A DNA stretch of 64,000 nt from Plasmodiophora brassicae (lineage: Eukaryota > Endomyxa: Phytomyxea > Phytomyxea > Plasmodiophorida): contig CP145419.1 of the NCBI GenBank assembly GCA_036867785.1, positions 1,054,001 to 1,118,000 of the forward strand. The letters are read 5' to 3'. The notes beneath the pieces are model-generated. The model made no database searches. It worked only from the letters and a program-made list of their open reading frames with translations, and was not told where the DNA came from. The position numbers were made by a program, and so were the translations under genes. The first letter of the stretch is position 1, and each line of letters starts with the position of its first letter. Shown here in pieces: positions 34,102 through 45,098 of this stretch.

Positions 34102-34274
34102 CGCGAGCACCACCAGCATTGGCTTCCAGCCAGCAGGAGGGGGTTCCTGCTGCGCGGTTGCGCACTCCGTGCAGCGTAACGTGGGCCCTGTGGGAGCTGC
34201 AACACGCGACTCGCAATGGTCTTGTCCCGGGCCTCGGCACTGGGAATGTTCCCTAGCGATATGTATTTCCATTG

Positions 34275-34583
34275 TCATGCGCTGGGTTCGTTCAGGTCGC
34301 GAAGGGCGGCCCGCAGCGCCGCCTCGACGGCGCTCGGCAGAGCCAGCTGGCGCCAGGCGGCGTCATCGAGGGTGTGCAGTTGGGAGATGTCGCGCAAGCA
34401 ACGCTCGTTGAGGGTGTCGAGGTACGCGGCCACGCCGTATGCCGGGACCCCACACTTTCTCAGGACAGACGTTGCAAAGGCCTCTGCTGACGACTGTTCG
34501 TCGAGCAGGCTGAAGACTTTCGGATCGGGTTCGGTTGTGGTGAGCTCAGTGAATAGTAGCCCGGATCCGTCTAAATAACACAA
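34275..34583 (-). CDS. small SAM-like helical protein (5' end unclear)
   Basis: The frame from 34583 opens at a GTG, so the true start or an upstream exon is not found. The encoded segment (VFSLLDEQSSAEAFATSVLR, YGVAAYLDTLNERCLRDISQ, LDDAAWRQLALPSAVEAALR) has the helix spacing and the late L.LP.A...L pattern of SAM-type domains, which mediate protein-protein contacts. It ends RDLNEPSA at 34275. It lies between paralogue C and a membrane protein on the same strand. It may instead be the final exon of a gene starting further upstream. Confidence 0.5.
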   Translation of the reverse strand: MCYLDGSGLLFTELTTTEPDPKVFSLLDEQSSAEAFATSVLRKCGVPAYGVAAYLDTLNERCLRDISQLHTLDDAAWRQLALPSAVEAALRAALRDLNEPSA

Positions 34584-34613
34584 ACACGGATTGATGCCTG
34601 CGCGCGCCGCACA

Positions 34614-35375
34614 TCAGCGACCTTCGTTCAAACCTTTCGCACGTCGGCGGACGTATCCTCGACGTTTTCGTAGTGCCCTCAGCAGGGCGACGGCACCGCA
34701 TCCGACAAAGACGGCACCGACGAGCATCCATATGTAGAACTGTGTAGCGGGCCCTGTTGCCGTCGTAGCTGAAACTGTCCGATCACGAGAAGCATGCTCT
34801 GCTGGCTGAGCGGCGTCATCAGCGCTGCCATCATTGCCCCCTGTTGGGGAACCCGACCCGGTCTCGGAAGACGTCGTCATCGTCGTTCCGCCTTGGGGTG
34901 CGACTTGGGCGCCGGCGGGACTGTCAGAAGCGCCTGTGTCGGTTGGAGCCTTCGCGGAATCCGAGGGCAATTGGTCGGGATGCTGTCCAGCTGTTGAACC
35001 CGGTGGTGCCTTATCAGGTGCGACTTGGGTGGTTCCACCTGCGTTGCTGCTGTCCTCTGCATTCTGCGTGGCGTTCGGAAGGACCCGGCCAGAGGTCGTC
35101 GCCGTGGAATGATTGGTCGCGTGGACCACGGTCGGCTCCTCGTTTGTGTCAGGTGCAGCCGCACGCCGTTCTCTAAGCAGCTGCATAGACTCGGACTGTT
35201 GCTTCAGTGTTCCATCGTCAGCGCCAGGGGTTACAATGTCGGACAGTGATTCACTTGGGCGGTTGCCATCGTGCACAACCTTGTCCCGCACGCTGTCGGC
35301 ACTCGACAGGGACAATGCCGACGCCAATGTCAGCAAGGGGACGATGATGGCGACGCCCAGCAGCCTGTTCGACAT
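34614..35375 (-). CDS. type I membrane protein with mucin-like ectodomain
   Basis: ATG at 35375 starts a signal peptide (MSNRLLGVAIIVPLLTLASA). About 180 residues rich in Thr, Ser, Ala, Gly, Asp and Pro follow, with NHS and NAT glycosylation sequons and no cysteine pairs, i.e. a mucin-like stalk. A single transmembrane helix (FYIWMLVGAVFVGCGAVALL) precedes a very basic short cytoplasmic tail, RALRKRRGYVRRRAKGLNEGR-like, ending at 34614. The layout signal peptide, extended stalk, helix, basic tail is a surface receptor or coat protein architecture. No family is recognised. One exon, 253 residues. An in-frame extension upstream of 35375 lacks protein-like character and was not used. Confidence 0.75.
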   Translation of the reverse strand: MSNRLLGVAIIVPLLTLASALSLSSADSVRDKVVHDGNRPSESLSDIVTPGADDGTLKQQSESMQLLRERRAAAPDTNEEPTVVHATNHSTATTSGRVLPNATQNAEDSSNAGGTTQVAPDKAPPGSTAGQHPDQLPSDSAKAPTDTGASDSPAGAQVAPQGGTTMTTSSETGSGSPTGGNDGSADDAAQPAEHASRDRTVSATTATGPATQFYIWMLVGAVFVGCGAVALLRALRKRRGYVRRRAKGLNEGR

Positions 35376-35668
35376 CGTGTGGCGCCACCACCGCTGATCA
35401 AACCGCCCCGGGTTCAACCTGCCGCGCCTGTGTCGGCCATTCGTCCCGTTTTTTGGGGTGGGGGCGCCCTGCTCCTCCTCAGTGCGCCTCTTCGTCAATG
35501 TGTACGGTCGACGACCGATAACAAGGTCCCTTTCCAGTGGCCATATCGCCATGGTGTTGCTTCTTAGTACATGCGTGCTCAGAAACAACGGCTGCCTATC
35601 GGTTCTACTTAACCGCGACATGATCGGAAACGGGTACGTCAGGGTACGGGTGGGCACTGACCTCGAAG

Positions 35669-37602
35669 ATGGCTTCGAAGGCATGTCGTCGACCCAGGTC
35701 GGCCCTGGTGTGGACGGAGGCCAGATGCAGGAACGTCAACGGCGAGGACATCGTGCGGCCGTTGACAAGTCGGAACGTGGATGACCAGTTCCTGCAGGAC
35801 TGGACCGGGTTGTCCACCAGCCGGTCGTGCAGAACTCTGGACCGTCCGCCCAGCCTTAACGTCGCCGACGATCGGCCTCTGCCACGATCACGAAGCGCGC
35901 ACCCGCTGACGACCCGCGACGTGTTCGAGACCCCTGACGAGCCGATCGTGGCTACGAAGAACACGCAGCGGATCGCCTCCGCAATCATCGCCAAACGCCT
36001 CAACGATCTTCGCGATGATCCCAGCGCTCTCCACGAACTCCACCGGCGAATCGGTAGGGCGTCGGGCGGCCACCTGGTTTCGGATGGGCAGAATCGTGAC
36101 GACGACCTGTGCAGTGGCAACCCGAAAGAAACGACAGCGAGCGCTGTTCAGGGACGGCGTCTTCCGCGAGCACGTTGACGAAAACAAGCGGAACCTGTCC
36201 CAACAGAACCTTCTCCTGAAGCGCCAGCAGGTTACCAGCTTGCTCTATCGGACGGCAAACACGCGCCTAACCGCGTCGGTGAAGGTCGCGAAGAAGATGC
36301 ACGAGGTCAGGGACAGGGTTCGGGCGCGTCGTCAGCTGCTGGCGATTCAGCGGCAGCAGCTGGACGCGTTGTTGACCACGAACGCGGACAGGCAGCTGTC
36401 CGTCGAGCAGGTCCACCAGATGGTCGCCCTCCGCCTGGCGTGGACCAGGAAACGCTGGCTGGCGATCGCCGGCGCCGTTTCCAGCGCACACGCGTTCGCC
36501 ACGATCTTCCACGCCCGCAGGCAGATTCACCTGGCACGTCTCGTCGCCACCAGAGCCGCCGTCACCATCCAGGTCGGTCGAGTACTTCGTGTGCGCCCAG
36601 GCCCGCCATTGCTGATGCGGCCGTCCACAGGTGGCCTACCGGAAATGGGTGACCAGGCGCGCCCTGATCCAATCGGAGCGCGCGCGTTGCGGCTTTAAAC
36701 GGTGATGACCGCGACCGCCACTGGACAACCGCAAACGAACCCAATTGCCCTCCCCGCTCAGGCTGATCTGTCGGTACGCGGCACGGAACCGCATCCGCCG
36801 GCGCGTGAAAGCGACCGTCACGCTGGTGACGTTCCTGCGATCGTTACGGGCGACCCGGGTGCCCCTCGTGGCTCTTCGCCTGGCGAACGTCACCGGGTGC
36901 GCAGGTACGCGCCGCCCACACCACCGACGAGGCGGCCGGGGCGCCACTGATTGCTCGGGGCGACACACAGTTCGGATTCAACGCTGGTGGCGGCAGACGG
37001 TCCAGCCGCATCGTCGCGCGCTTCGAAAGGCCTGGCGACGGCAGTGGGCGGTCGCAGAGGCCAGGCTGATGCCGCAGTTGCAACGCGCCTGGCACCGCGT
37101 CCAGCAGCAACGTTGTCGGCGCCCGCCAAAGGTCGCGGCCACGAACGCACAGCCGGACGACGTCGTCGTCGCGGTGGCCGTTCCGCCCCAGGCGGCCCCT
37201 GTGGCGCTGCCCAGCGGCATCGGCGATCGACTGCTACATTTGCGCAGGCTGATGAGCGCGCCCAGCTTACTGGAGACGCGCATCGGACGCCCGGTGTCGG
37301 GTCGCTCGCCGACAGGGCGCCTGCGTCGCGTCATGGAGATGGAGGAGGCGGCGCGTGCCCTGCAGGCACAGCAGGCGCAACGACGCCGACGACAGCGGGA
37401 TCGCGATGCCGGCGCCGTACCGTTCCAGTCGATCCCGGTCGAGGAGGCCGACCGGATCATGCACGAGCACCGGCGCAAGCGGCACCGCCGTCGGCACCTG
37501 TTCGACGACGACGTCCTCGACAGCCTCGTCGCGAACGCCTACGTGACATGGAGCCGTGAAGCGACGTCGCGCCGAACGGTCAATACGGTATTGGTTAATT
37601 AG
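35669..37602 (+). CDS. IQ-motif-like Arg/Gln-rich helical protein
   Basis: ATG at 35669 (MASKACRRPRSALVW). Intron from about 36051 to 36115 joins HRRI to VATRKKRQRALFRDG; further introns lie near 36570-36630 and 36700-36760. The central exons are long basic helices, LLLKRQQVTSLLYRTANTRL and VRARRQLLAIQRQQLDALLT, with IQ-like patches (AAVTIQ then VAYRKWVTRRALIQSERAR; RIQRWWRQTVQPHRRALRKA; RAWHRVQQQR). IQ motifs bind calmodulin or EF-hand light chains, so calcium-linked or cytoskeletal binding is inferred. The last exon ends TVNTVLVN at 37602, 23 bp from the convergent PP2C stop. I recognise no named orthologue. Confidence 0.68.
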
Positions 37603-37625
37603 AACACTGAGGCACGCCCCTGGGG

Positions 37626-39060
37626 TCACAGAGCGAGGATGATTAGCGTTATGTCGTCGATGACCTCCTCGACCTGAACAACAACAAGTGAGATGCGCAC
37701 CAGCAATCGTTGCAGGCGCGTCCGTGCCTCCTGCCATCTCTTCGTGGCGTCCGCGACGATGTCGCTGGCCGCCTTCTCGAAGTCGCCCTGGTGCCGGCTG
37801 ACGACGTCGGCCACGTGCTGGTTGGGCAGGAACTCCCAGACGCCGTCGGATGCGAGCACCAGGTACCGGTCCACTGGTGTCACCGGGTGCACCCGCATCT
37901 CGGGTATCGAGATGACGCCGACCGTGTGGCTGACGTCGTCGCCGATCGACCTGGACATGGCCAGCCCCGGGACATCGATCTCGGCCAGCCAGACGCGCGA
38001 CGGGCCCATGTCCTCGTTGGGCGGCCCGGGCAGCGGTTCCACGCGTCCGCCGGCGGCCAGGATCCGCTTCTTCTCATCGGGGTCGTCCGGTTTCTGATCC
38101 CGGCTCAGCTGCAGCGCCACGAGGCTGTGCTCGCCCTCGCCGCCCTGCTGCAGGACAATGCACCGGGAATCGCCAATGTTCCCAATGAACAGTTGCTGGT
38201 CGATCGCGACCGCGAACACCATCGTCGTCCCCGAGAACGACACGTTGATGTTGGCCTCAGCCAGCGCCGCACACAACCGGTCGATCGCATGCGGTATGCT
38301 CTGCAACGGATTCGTCTGTGCACACAGCAGCAGCAACGTCAGCGAAGGCGGGGTCCCGGTGCCAGAGTCGGGCGGACCTTCAGCGCCTCCTCGGCGGACA
38401 GGTACTCGACGATGTGGTCCCTGACGAACGCGCTGACGTGATGGCCGAACTCGCCATGGCCGTCGCAGACGCCGTACACGTTGACGCCGTCGACCAAGTT
38501 CTCGACGACGAAATACGAGTCCTGGTTCGCCTTCTTCCGATTGTACGGAACGTAGCCCTGTCGCAGAGGACGCGTTCAGCGCAGGCTGCCAGCGCCAAAT
38601 CGAACGCCAGCGAGAACCTTCTTCGACAGAGCCACCCATTTCCGCTCCGACGACGCCAGCAACGGGTCGAGCGCCGCGTTGGCGCGGTCGTCGGACTCGG
38701 CGGGCAACGACGCGCCCAGCGACATCCTGCACGGGAACAGCACGTCAGCGGCGCCCGTCGCCGTCGCACGTCGAATGTACCTGCGCATCTTGCCGTCGCT
38801 CGGGTTGATCCGTTTCCCATCAACGTCGCCGACGAGGAGCGGCGCCACCGACAGCCTCCGTCGCTGCGTCGACGCCGTCTCGATCTGCCAACCCCGTCAA
38901 CGAACGAGGAACTGGCAGCCGAGCGCCGCGCGCGCCCCCTCCGCACCTTGGCGTCATCGTCCTGCTCCACCGGAATGCCATCGATGGGCGGCCCCGACCT
39001 CCCCGCCCCGTTCCCGCCTTCGTCGACGGCACGACGAGCCGACGACGACACGCATCCCAT
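37626..39060 (-). CDS. PP2C-family protein phosphatase, probably lipid-anchored
   Basis: ATG at 39060 gives MGCVSSSARRAV, with Gly2, Cys3 and Ser6, a classical N-myristoylation plus palmitoylation start as in many protist PP2Cs. The catalytic motifs are in order: NQDSYFVVENL, VYGVCDGHGEFGHHVSAFV (metal-binding DGHG), FSGTTMVFAV, IGNIGDSRCIVL, ISRDQKP-like LQLSRDQKPDDPDE, GLAMSRSIGDDVSH, YLVLASDGVWEFL (metal Asp), and EVIDDITLIILAL at the end. All metal-coordinating residues appear intact, so Mg/Mn-dependent Ser/Thr phosphatase activity is expected at membranes. About four introns. The last may use a GC donor (GCACGG...GTTCAG), which would place VEEVIDDIT directly after KRWQE; otherwise the same bases read through in frame. 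Confidence 0.92.
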
Positions 39061-39469
39061 CGAGGGACGTCGAAGCGGGCTGCTGTCGAGTTGTCGTCGT
39101 CGTCGCTTGCCTCCTCCCGCGCAGCCCGGAACCGCCTGATTCGGACGGGCACCTGTCCGTCACGAACCGCGCGCCCCCTGCCGCCGCCGGTTGTGGATGT
39201 GCCGAGGCCCTCCCCCAAAAAATTCGCCGACAACGCGGTCGGACGGCGGCGCTGGCGGACGGCAGGCGCCCCGACGCTGACTGACTGCCGAGGCGACCGA
39301 CGCGACCTGCGGGTTACAGGCCGTCGAGCGATCGCAGACTGAACCGCTGTATGATTGTACCATCGCCCCCTGCCCATTTCTGATTGGGGGCGACGCCGTG
39401 GCGGTGCTGCGTGGTAATAGTCACTGGGAAGTCCGCGGCGGAGTCCGTGGCGGACTCAGGTGGCGAACG

Positions 39470-42355
39470 ATGGGCAAGGAGGCACGTGCACCCGCGCGAT
39501 CGTCACGGTTGTGCATCAAGAACCTGCCGAAGCACATCACCGAGGCCCGTTTCAGGGAAGTATTCGCAGCGCACGGCGACGTCACCGATGCGAAAATCGT
39601 TTCCACGAAGTATGGCGCCTCTGGTGCGGTAGACTGCAGTCGAATAACGCGTCCATGCTCTACAGGAGCGGGCATTCTCGCCGGATGGGGTTCATTGGGT
39701 ACCGAACTGTTCAGGAAGCCGCCAAAGCTCGGTCAGTCACCAAAAACACCGGTTCTGTTTGGCACTGCCCCTGATGGTGGGTTACATAGGGGCTATTTCG
39801 ATCAGACGTTTATCGACACGTCTCGCATTACGGTGGAGTTTGCCCTGGCTGTTGGCGACAATCGCCTTTCGCGTCCATGGAGCCAACACTCGAAAGGCAG
39901 TTCCCGACACGAGAAGAAGCATCCGGAGCTGTACGAGAGGAAGCCTGAAAACGAGCCAGTCTGACGTTGCTACTGATACGGTCATTCGCTGGCTAACGTG
40001 TATGCAGCAGGGACAGCAGACGGAGAAGGTCGTGCCGGAATGGAAAGCCAAGCTGGATGCGCTCGAGAACAATCCCAAGTTCCAGGAATTCATCAGCGTC
40101 ATGAAGCCTCGTAACAAGAGCAACTTCTGGGACAACGACACCGTTGAAGTCGTCTCCAGCAAGAAGCGGTGTGTTCGGTTTCGGGTCAAGCTAGCAAATC
40201 ACCGACGCAAACTGACCTTGCTGTGTCAGGGGTGGAGACGGCGTTTATGTCGAGAAAGTGCATCGCCGATTCGACGAAGGCGACAGTGCTGCACCATCTT
40301 CCGAACCCGTTGTGCAGCCCGAACCTGAATCGGATTCCGACACGGACGACGAAGCGTTCAACAATCCCGGCCTCGATGACGATGACGTTATGGACGCCAA
40401 ACCTGCCCCCGATGCACCGTCTTCCGACTCGGACGACGATCTCGAACCCATCGATGATGACGAAGACGAAAGTGAAGAGGATGCTGACGAGGGCGTCGGC
40501 GAGACGGGCACCGCGAACGATCAGGAAGCCGTCCCACCTCCTGTCTGCGATTCCGCGCGATTGTTCGTGAGGAACCTGTGCTTTTCCGTTACCGAGGATG
40601 AACTCGCCGAGCTGTTTCGCCCGTACGGGCAGGTCACCGAGGTCAACGTTCCTGTTGACGACCTCGGCCGCAGCAAAGGTACCGATCCAACGCAGTCGAA
40701 CCCGTCTCTCACGTCGTCTGATGTATCGTTGCAGGGTTCGCCCAAGTTCAGTTTGCCAACGGTGTTGCTGCCGTCCGTGCTCTGGAAGCATGCGATGGAC
40801 GAGTGTTCCAGGGGCGTCTGATGCATGTGATGCCCGCGTTCCCGCGCCCCGAACCGAAGGAGTCGCAGACGACCGCCGGTGCCCGTCCGGCTCGCCACAA
40901 GGACAAAGTCGCCGCGTCGCGCAAGGCGAACGCCAACGACAAACGCGCGTGGAATTCGCTGTTCGTTCGGTCGGACACGGTAGCCAGTGCCACTGCCTCA
41001 TCTCTCAACGTCGACAAGTCGGCGCTGTTCGACGCCGACGCGAAGAACGGTAATCCGGTTCGGGCGAACACCTTTCCGCCCTGAATCTAACGCCGCGTCT
41101 AGTGGCGGTTACGCTTGCGCTTGCGGAGACGTCCGTCATCGCTGACACGAAGGCGTGGCTGGCTGGCCACGCCGCCGTGAACGTTTCCGTGTTCGAGGGC
41201 GAGCGCGATCCGAACGCGCCGCGGTCGGAGACGACGATCTTGGTGAAGAACATCCCGTTCGACTGCGAAGAGCAGGACATCAACGCGCTGTTCGCACCGT
41301 ACGTGAGAACCCAACAGCACGTATTGCAACCGATTTCTAAACCGGCCGAACAGGTTCGGGAACCTGGCCCGGTGCGTCCTGCCGCCGTCTCGCGCGTTCG
41401 CGATCGTGGAATTCGTGGCACGTCCGGCAGCGCGACGCGCGTTCTCGTCGCTGGCGTATAGCAAGTTCCGTCACGTGCCGCTGTACCTCGAATGGGCACC
41501 TCGCGACATCTGGTCGGATGCGGCGCCCGCACCCGTTGCCGCCGTGGAAGTGGAACCTCCCGTCGCCCTCGTCGACGACGTCGATGAGCCATCGCCGTCT
41601 TTGACGCTGTTCATCAAGAACATCAACTTCGCCACGACTGAAGATTCGCTGCGTTCCGTCTTCTGCACAAAGAACGGGTTACTGGGCGCGTTGTGCACGC
41701 GGGGTCACCTGGTACTGAGCTGTGCTTGCGTGCAGAACGTCTGTCAGGAGCGTGGTCATTGCAAGGCACACGGACGCGAAGCGGAAGGGCCTGTCGCGCG
41801 GGTACGGGTTCGTGGAGTTTGCGACCCGGGAGGCGGCGATGGACGCGCTGAAGACGAAGCAGGGCGTGCAGGTCGATGGGCACGCGTTACAGCTTTCCAT
41901 GTCGTCGTCCTTCGCAGCGCAAGAAGGTCGCGGTCAATCAGCGAAACGATCGCGACGCGATGGCGACCTGTCGAACACGAAGCTGCTGGTGAAGAACGTG
42001 CCGTTCGAGGCGAACATCAAGGAGCTTCGCGACCTGTTCTCGTCGTTCGGCCGCGTGAAATCCTGCCGAATCCCCAGCAAGTTCGGTGGCGGGCACCGAG
42101 GGTACGTTCCTTGTGTTCCCTGTCAGGTGGTGGGCCTGGGCGCTAACGCCTTCCAGGTTCGCGTTCGTCGAGTTCTGCTCAGCAGGCGAGGCGCAGGCAG
42201 CGAAAGCGTCGCTGGAGGCGACCCATTTCTACGGGCGCCATCTCGTCCTCGAGTGGGCGTCCAGGAACGAATCGATCGACGAGCTGCGACAGAAAGCCGC
42301 CGAATCGGGGGCGGCACCCGCCCAGAAACAACGGCGAACCCACAGCCCCGAATAA
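39470..42355 (+). CDS. MRD1: MRD1/RBM19-like multi-RRM ribosome biogenesis protein
   Basis: ATG at 39470 (MGKEARAPARSSRLCIKNLP). RRM1 spans LCIKNLPKHITEARF and RRMGFIGYRTVQEA, followed by YFDQTFIDTSRITVEFA and RPWSQHSKGSS, a family hallmark. Next come KNNPKFQEFISVM-type linker residues, an acidic stretch, RRM2 (RLFVRNLCFSVTEDELAELF), GRLMHVMPAF, RRM3 (TILVKNIPFDCEEQDINALF), RRM4 (LTLFIKNINFATTEDSLRSV, RGYGFVEFATREAAMDAL) and RRM5 (TKLLVKNVPFEANIKELRDL, FAFVEFCSAGEAQAAKASLE, YGRHLVLEWA). The five-RRM layout and sequence identify Mrd1/RBM19, a U3 snoRNP-associated factor needed for early 18S rRNA processing in the nucleolus. About eight short introns. It ends QRRTHSPE at 42355. Confidence 0.92.
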
Positions 42356-42618
42356 AGCCAGCATATAATCCATCTGTGCCAGACGAAGGTTCGCATGGCA
42401 CGTCTCGGAACATTCCCAGTGTGGCATTGGAAGGGCGGCTCCGTCGGGTCGGGCCGCAAAAATAATCGGCCCGCGAAAAAATATTCGGGCCGCGGGTCGG
42501 AGGGCACCTGCGGACGACGTACGTCGTTTGCCGGGCGCCGACGGCAAAAAAATCTGTGCGCTCGGTCAGGGGTGCCGAGTGAGCGGCCGACTGTGCCACT
42601 GGTCATAACAGAAAACCG

Positions 42619-44277
42619 ATGGTGGGGTACGGAGTGGTTGTCGTCGGCGGCAGCGCCGTCCCGGACGGCCACCGGGTGCAGGACCTGCGCGCGAGCTTCG
42701 AGGCCAGGCCGAAGGACGGTGCGGGGGCGGACCCGCGCCCGACCCGCAAGTCGACGACCGCGCATGTCAGCGACGTGCGCGCCCGCTTCGAATCGACGTC
42801 GCCGACGCCGACCTCGCGCGCGCGCGTACCGACCCCGGTCCTCCCGACGGGTCGCGTCGGTGCGATCCGGGACGCGTTCGAATCGTCGGCGTCACCGACC
42901 CGCGAACGAGCCAAGACTGGGTCCAGTGTCGATATGCTTGAGGAGAAGAACGGCCACGGGAAGGCGACCGAAGAAGGCGATGTCGGCGTTAGGGGCAGGA
43001 CGATGTCGATTGACGCGGCCCGTGCCGTGTACGAACATGGCGAGACGGAGTCGCCGACGCAGGGCTCCCCCGAACCTGTGCCAATCCCGGAACTTCCAGC
43101 AGGCCGCGTCGGTTCCATTCGCGGCGCCTTCGAATCCCACGAGGTGGAGAAGAAGCACCACGATGACGAAGGCGCCCGAGAGCCAGCGCTCGATCTGAGG
43201 ACCAGGACGTTGTCCGTCGACGACGCCCGTGCTGTGTACGAGCAAGGAGAGGAGGCGGCGACCCCGGAGTCGCCGGCACCGGTGCCGGTCGCGGACCTCC
43301 CATCAGGTCGTGTCGGGTCACTTCGTGGCACGTTCGAATCATCGGTATCGTCCCATTCGCCAGACGAAGACCATGAGATGAGGAAGGGAGGGCGTGAACT
43401 CGAAGCGAGAGCCAGGAGGTCGTCAGTCGACGCCGTCCGCGCCGTTTATGAGCGTGGCGACACTGGGCCTGCGACGAAGGCGGTACCGGCCTCGGCGTCA
43501 ACCGAGCAAGGACCGGCCCACGTTCTGCCAGCTGGTACGGTCAACGCGTTGCGCGACACCTTCGAATCGTCTGCCTCATCGTCATCGCTAGAACTCGGCA
43601 AGGTTGACCATATCGATTCCGGCGCGAAGGGCACTGAGAAAGACGTCGAGGAGAGCGCCGACAAGGAGAACGGTGATAGCGAGTATGAGGATGCGGTCGA
43701 GGACGGCATCCAGGGGCCAGTTGTTGGTCAGGGTGTCTTCCCAGAGAAGGATCCGCCGACTGGGGCATCGCCCGAGCAACCGCCTGTTCCGTTGCTCCCG
43801 GACGGCCTGCTTCGCGAGCTGCGTGAATCGTTCGATGCGTCCGCGTCTCCTTCGGTTGAACTCGCCCAGGTCGACGTGGCCAAACTGGCGGACGACAACG
43901 AAGGCGCCGAGAAGCAACTGTGCGAAGGCCTGCCGGTTGAAGAAGGCTATCAGGAGCTGGAGCCCGAGAAGTCGTCGAAGGGAACCCGATCGGTTGTTGA
44001 TGACACGGGCGAGACGGTTGCTCTTGAGACGTTCGAGTCGGTGAACCTGAAGGACGTTGGAGAGGAAGGCGCTCAGAAGGGACAGATTGAGATGGCGCCC
44101 GTCGACACCGCGGTCATTGCCAAAGGCCAAGGCGTGGGCGAGCAGAACGAGGACAGTGCCCATGCGCCGAGTGTCGAAGGGCCGCCCGAGCTTCTCATCC
44201 GGGAACCGTCGCCATCGCCGCCCAGAAAGAAGCGATCGTGGCTATCCCGCCTGTTCTCCTGCGTGGGCACTGATTAA
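42619..44277 (+). CDS. unrecognised protein with repeated LR..FES and DARAVYE motifs
   Basis: One exon, 552 residues, ATG at 42619. It contains seven copies of a V..(L/I/V)R..F(E/D)(S/A) motif at residues 20-29, 50-59, 75-89, 159-173, 227-241, 303-317 and 393-407; the last five begin LP.G, as in LPTGRVGAIRDAFES. Three copies of a second motif, S(I/V)D.(A/V)RAVYE.G(E/D), at 130-142, 199-211 and 269-281, alternate with the first. Linkers are acidic and disordered. The C-terminus (RKKRSWLSRLFSCVGTD) is basic, amphipathic and carries a cysteine, resembling a membrane-contact tail. The motif resembles short peptides that dock on a partner surface, so a multivalent scaffold is the best guess. No domain family is recognised. 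Confidence 0.85.
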   Translation: MVGYGVVVVGGSAVPDGHRVQDLRASFEARPKDGAGADPRPTRKSTTAHVSDVRARFESTSPTPTSRARVPTPVLPTGRVGAIRDAFESSASPTRERAKTGSSVDMLEEKNGHGKATEEGDVGVRGRTMSIDAARAVYEHGETESPTQGSPEPVPIPELPAGRVGSIRGAFESHEVEKKHHDDEGAREPALDLRTRTLSVDDARAVYEQGEEAATPESPAPVPVADLPSGRVGSLRGTFESSVSSHSPDEDHEMRKGGRELEARARRSSVDAVRAVYERGDTGPATKAVPASASTEQGPAHVLPAGTVNALRDTFESSASSSSLELGKVDHIDSGAKGTEKDVEESADKENGDSEYEDAVEDGIQGPVVGQGVFPEKDPPTGASPEQPPVPLLPDGLLRELRESFDASASPSVELAQVDVAKLADDNEGAEKQLCEGLPVEEGYQELEPEKSSKGTRSVVDDTGETVALETFESVNLKDVGEEGAQKGQIEMAPVDTAVIAKGQGVGEQNEDSAHAPSVEGPPELLIREPSPSPPRKKRSWLSRLFSCVGTD

Positions 44278-44360
44278 GCGTTCGAGTCTGCCTATCCAGT
44301 AATATACGGGACCGGGCACACAGTGTCGTTAACGGCGGGCGCGGTTGTGTTTTCATTTTC

Positions 44361-44780
44361 CTATAGGAACCAGCTGGCATAGGAGGACACGATGGCGAGG
44401 ACGACAGTGATGTCCCAGGTGACGGACACGAACGTCATCGACCAGAGGTGGTTTTCGATGGCGCTCTCGGGGTCGTGGTCCTTGAGAAACATCCAGACCA
44501 GGTACAGGAAGCTGCAGGCGTAGAACGCGGCCCAGAACATCTCGGACGCGAACCCGAAGTACGCGATGGCGATGGACGGCTTGTGCATGTGCAGCAACGA
44601 CAGGGCGTACAGGATCAACGGGACGTGCCATTGCAGGAGGATGCAGAGCGCACAGTCGACCCAGGCGCCGGACTCCTTCGCGTCGCAGTCATCCTCGACG
44701 ACCCCTTCCTCCAGGTTGGCCGCCTCATTGCCCAGCAGCCTCGTCGACGCGTCGATCTCGTCGCCAGACAGCACCAGCAT
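44361..44780 (-). CDS. small multi-pass membrane protein
   Basis: ATG at 44780 (MLVLSGDEIDASTRLLGNEA), 139 residues, one exon. After a ~40-residue acidic cytosolic N-terminus with Cys residues come about four hydrophobic helices: ALCILLQWHVPLILYALSLL, SIAIAYFGFASEMFWAAFYA with CSFLYLVWMFL, and SMTFVSVTWDITVVLAIVSS. It ends YASWFL at 44361. The open frame extends upstream from a GTG to 44801, which I did not use. The RLLGNE-type dileucine-like signal may direct sorting. No transporter family is recognised; an endomembrane protein is likely. Confidence 0.75.
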   Translation of the reverse strand: MLVLSGDEIDASTRLLGNEAANLEEGVVEDDCDAKESGAWVDCALCILLQWHVPLILYALSLLHMHKPSIAIAYFGFASEMFWAAFYACSFLYLVWMFLKDHDPESAIENHLWSMTFVSVTWDITVVLAIVSSYASWFL

Positions 44781-45098
44781 CGTGTTTCGAACTGGCCGCA
44801 CGCGGTCGGCCGATTGCCCAGCGGGTCACCCCACGAGGGCACGCGCCGCATCAGCAGCGTCACGCGTTCTCCGGAGCTGCACCTGCACGCACTGGGCGGC
44901 ACGGCACGTCCATCCAACCTCCCCCACTTCGCTGATCCGCTCCAGCGCCCCCCAAAAACATGAACGACATCGTTGCCGCACCACCGGGCCGGCCCCGTTT
45001 TATTGTTGCGATTGCTGACGCGGTGACGTCGCCGCTGACGCGTCGCCCGTCGGCAAGGTCGGCGTCATTTGTGTTTTGGGTCGTCGGGTTCGACGACG

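Noticed and set aside
34546-34731. 61-codon minus ORF as an exon of the SAM-like protein
   Set aside because: It overlaps the stop of the membrane protein gene and is Arg/Cys-rich without protein-like pattern.
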